Part shown: one piece after another, positions 43,706 to 45,000 of the stretch
Position numbering within the stretch: position 1 is the stretch's first letter
How the letters are laid out: every line of letters begins with the position of its first letter
Assembly (NCBI GenBank): GCA_016946835.1
Contig: JACVTC010000003.1
Coordinates: forward strand, 3,287,501-3,332,500
Length of the DNA stretch: 45,000 nucleotides
Reading direction: 5' to 3'
Source of the DNA: Neocallimastix lanati (nom. inval.)
Taxonomy: Eukaryota > Neocallimastigomycota > Neocallimastigomycetes > Neocallimastigales > Neocallimastigaceae
Notes under the pieces: generated by a model
What the model was told of the DNA's origin: nothing
Database searches by the model: none
The model's input: the letters and a program-made list of their open reading frames with translations, nothing else
Made by a program: the position numbers and the translations under genes

Positions 43706-44137
43706 ATTGTTGGTAATAATAAATTAGATTTATTAGTGTGAGATTAATAATAATTATATATATATAAAAGTATTATTTTTTTTAATTTTTAATTTTTTAT
43801 TTTATTATTATATTTTATTTTTTTATTTTTATTATTATTATTTTTATTTATTTAATATTTCTTTATTTATAATAAAAAAAAAAAAAAAGGTATTTTTATT
43901 TTTATTTTTATTTTTTTTATCTACCTTTAAATCAACATATTCCATCACTTCTGGAACTTTATAATCTTCAATTTTCTTTCTGAATTTGGTATTTATATTT
44001 TCTGCTTTGGACTTTTCATTAGAAACTTTATTTTTTTCTGCTTGTAATTTTGAAAAAATATCTTTTCTTTGGGATATCTCCGATTTTAATTTTTCGTATT
44101 CCTGAGAACTTTGTTGCAGGTCATTCTACATTGAAAA

Positions 44138-44228
<91 letters not shown>

Positions 44229-44423
44229 AAGAAAAATATAATATATAAAATAAAATAAATAATAAAAAAAAAAAAGTTAAAATATAGAAATAATGAATAT
44301 ATATATATTATATGTATGTATATTCATTTAATAAATTAAATTTATATAATAAAATATTATTTAATGAAAGTTTTAATATTATTAGAATTCATATTAAAAA
44401 AAAAAATTAAATCCATACACCCA

Positions 44424-44456
<33 letters not shown>

Positions 44457-44864
44457 TTTTTTTATTATATCTATATCTATATATGTCTTTCTTAATTATA
44501 TCTATCTATTCTATATTTTAATATTTTATTCTCGAATCAATTATTTTTTTATTTTTTATTTTTTATTTTTTATTTTTTATTTTTTATTTTTTATTTTTTA
44601 TTTTTTATTTTTTATTTTTTTTTATACCTTAAATTTATTTAAAATTTGAATTGTACGACCAGCGGTCATCTTCAATTTAATTAATTCAGCATTACGCTCA
44701 TCAATCTTTGCCAGATATTGTTTATTTTCAATTTGTAATTGATCAAAATCAATAGTATGTAGTACTTCTCCTATTTCTTCTTTTTGTTTTAATTGAATAT
44801 AGAGCTTATTCATTTGTATTTTTAAAGTAGTTTTCTTTAAACGACACTTTTCTATAATACTATC
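43382..44864 (-). CDS. CCDC113: CCDC113-like ciliary coiled-coil protein, 5' part outside window
   Basis: Four 3' exons on the minus strand: 44628-44864, 43925-44125, 43586-43662 and 43382-43445 (stop at 43382). They encode 192 C-terminal residues in one frame; the acceptor at 44864 shows that more exons lie to the right. The protein is almost entirely coiled coil. Diagnostic stretches are QLKQKEEIGEVLHTIDFDQL, IENKQYLAKIDERN, KMTAGRTIQILNKFK, YKVPEVMEYVDLK and KVEIAEMALK, which I recognise as the CCDC113/CCDC96 domain, closest to CCDC113. In ciliates, green algae and animals CCDC113 and CCDC96 form a complex on motile axonemes that helps dynein regulation, so this is a second flagellar gene in the window. 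The paralogue CCDC96 shares the first motif but not the KVEIAEMALK end, as far as I recall. Confidence 0.85.
44133..44229. repeat. (AAAT)n microsatellite in CCDC113 intron
   Basis: About 24 uninterrupted AAAT units near the donor-distal side of the 502-bp intron (44126-44627). Confidence 0.9.
44540..44622. repeat. (TTTTTTA)n repeat in CCDC113 intron
   Basis: About eleven units of a 7-bp T-rich repeat, ending next to the splice donor at 44627 (minus strand). Confidence 0.88.
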
Positions 44865-44889
44865 CTAAATATAATATATTATTAATATT

Positions 44890-44937
<48 letters not shown>

Positions 44938-45000
44938 AAAATAAAAAATAAAAAATAAAGAGAATAAAAATAATATATATATAAAGGAAATAAAATAAAA
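44865..45000. other. intron sequence at right edge
   Basis: Upstream intron of the CCDC113 gene: a poly(A) run (about 44893-44935) and A/T-only DNA, no exon. Confidence 0.7.

Overview
The window is nuclear DNA from an extremely AT-rich eukaryote, most likely a flagellated early-diverging fungus of the anaerobic rumen type (Neocallimastigomycota). The evidence is the combination of gene families: a PCL/Pho85-type cyclin, an Aro-type DAHP synthase and a fungal-style G-protein alpha subunit beside two flagellar genes (kinesin-9/KIF9 and CCDC113). Coding exons have normal codon complexity. Introns and intergenic DNA are almost pure A/T with long homopolymers and AAT/ATT, AAAT and TA repeats. Introns are short (mostly 120-580 bp), GT-AG, with donors such as GTAAGT, GTAAAT and GTATGT. 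The extreme AT bias resembles Dictyostelium, but that lineage has no cilia, so the flagellar genes argue against it. The assignment is inference.

Layout, left to right. A PCL-type cyclin gene (1-1397, minus) is cut by the left edge. From 1.4 to 16.9 kb I find no protein gene, only satellites, apart from one GC-richer, complex element at 4075-4546 with a tRNA-like B box and a T-tract terminator on the minus strand, probably a SINE or other Pol III unit. A single-exon, disordered, single-pass membrane protein gene lies at 16890-18281 (minus). The 18.3-25.0 kb stretch is again gene-free, with a diverged tandem duplication and two hairpins. Then follow an eight-exon G-alpha gene (25011-27872, plus), a seventeen-exon kinesin-9 gene (29429-35016, plus), a four-exon DAHP synthase gene (36705-38474, plus), a six-exon CYTH/triphosphate-tunnel protein gene (40595-42389, minus) and the 3' part of a CCDC113 gene (43382-44864, minus) that runs off the right edge.

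The genes do not form one pathway. KIF9 and CCDC113 both serve the motile flagellum of zoospores. The G-alpha is a membrane-anchored signal transducer with unusual nucleotide-pocket residues. DAHP synthase opens aromatic amino-acid synthesis. I rebuilt every exon chain by hand: reading frames join across all proposed introns and protein lengths match the families (G-alpha 365 aa, KIF9 786 aa, DAHP synthase 396 aa, CYTH 213 aa).

The items most worth a second look are the tRNA-headed element at 4.1-4.5 kb, the G-alpha with substitutions at the Ras-Gly12 and RGS-contact positions, the 11-nt and 16-nt microexons, the AroG-like signature of the DAHP synthase, and the near-perfect 46-bp inverted repeat at 21.9 kb.
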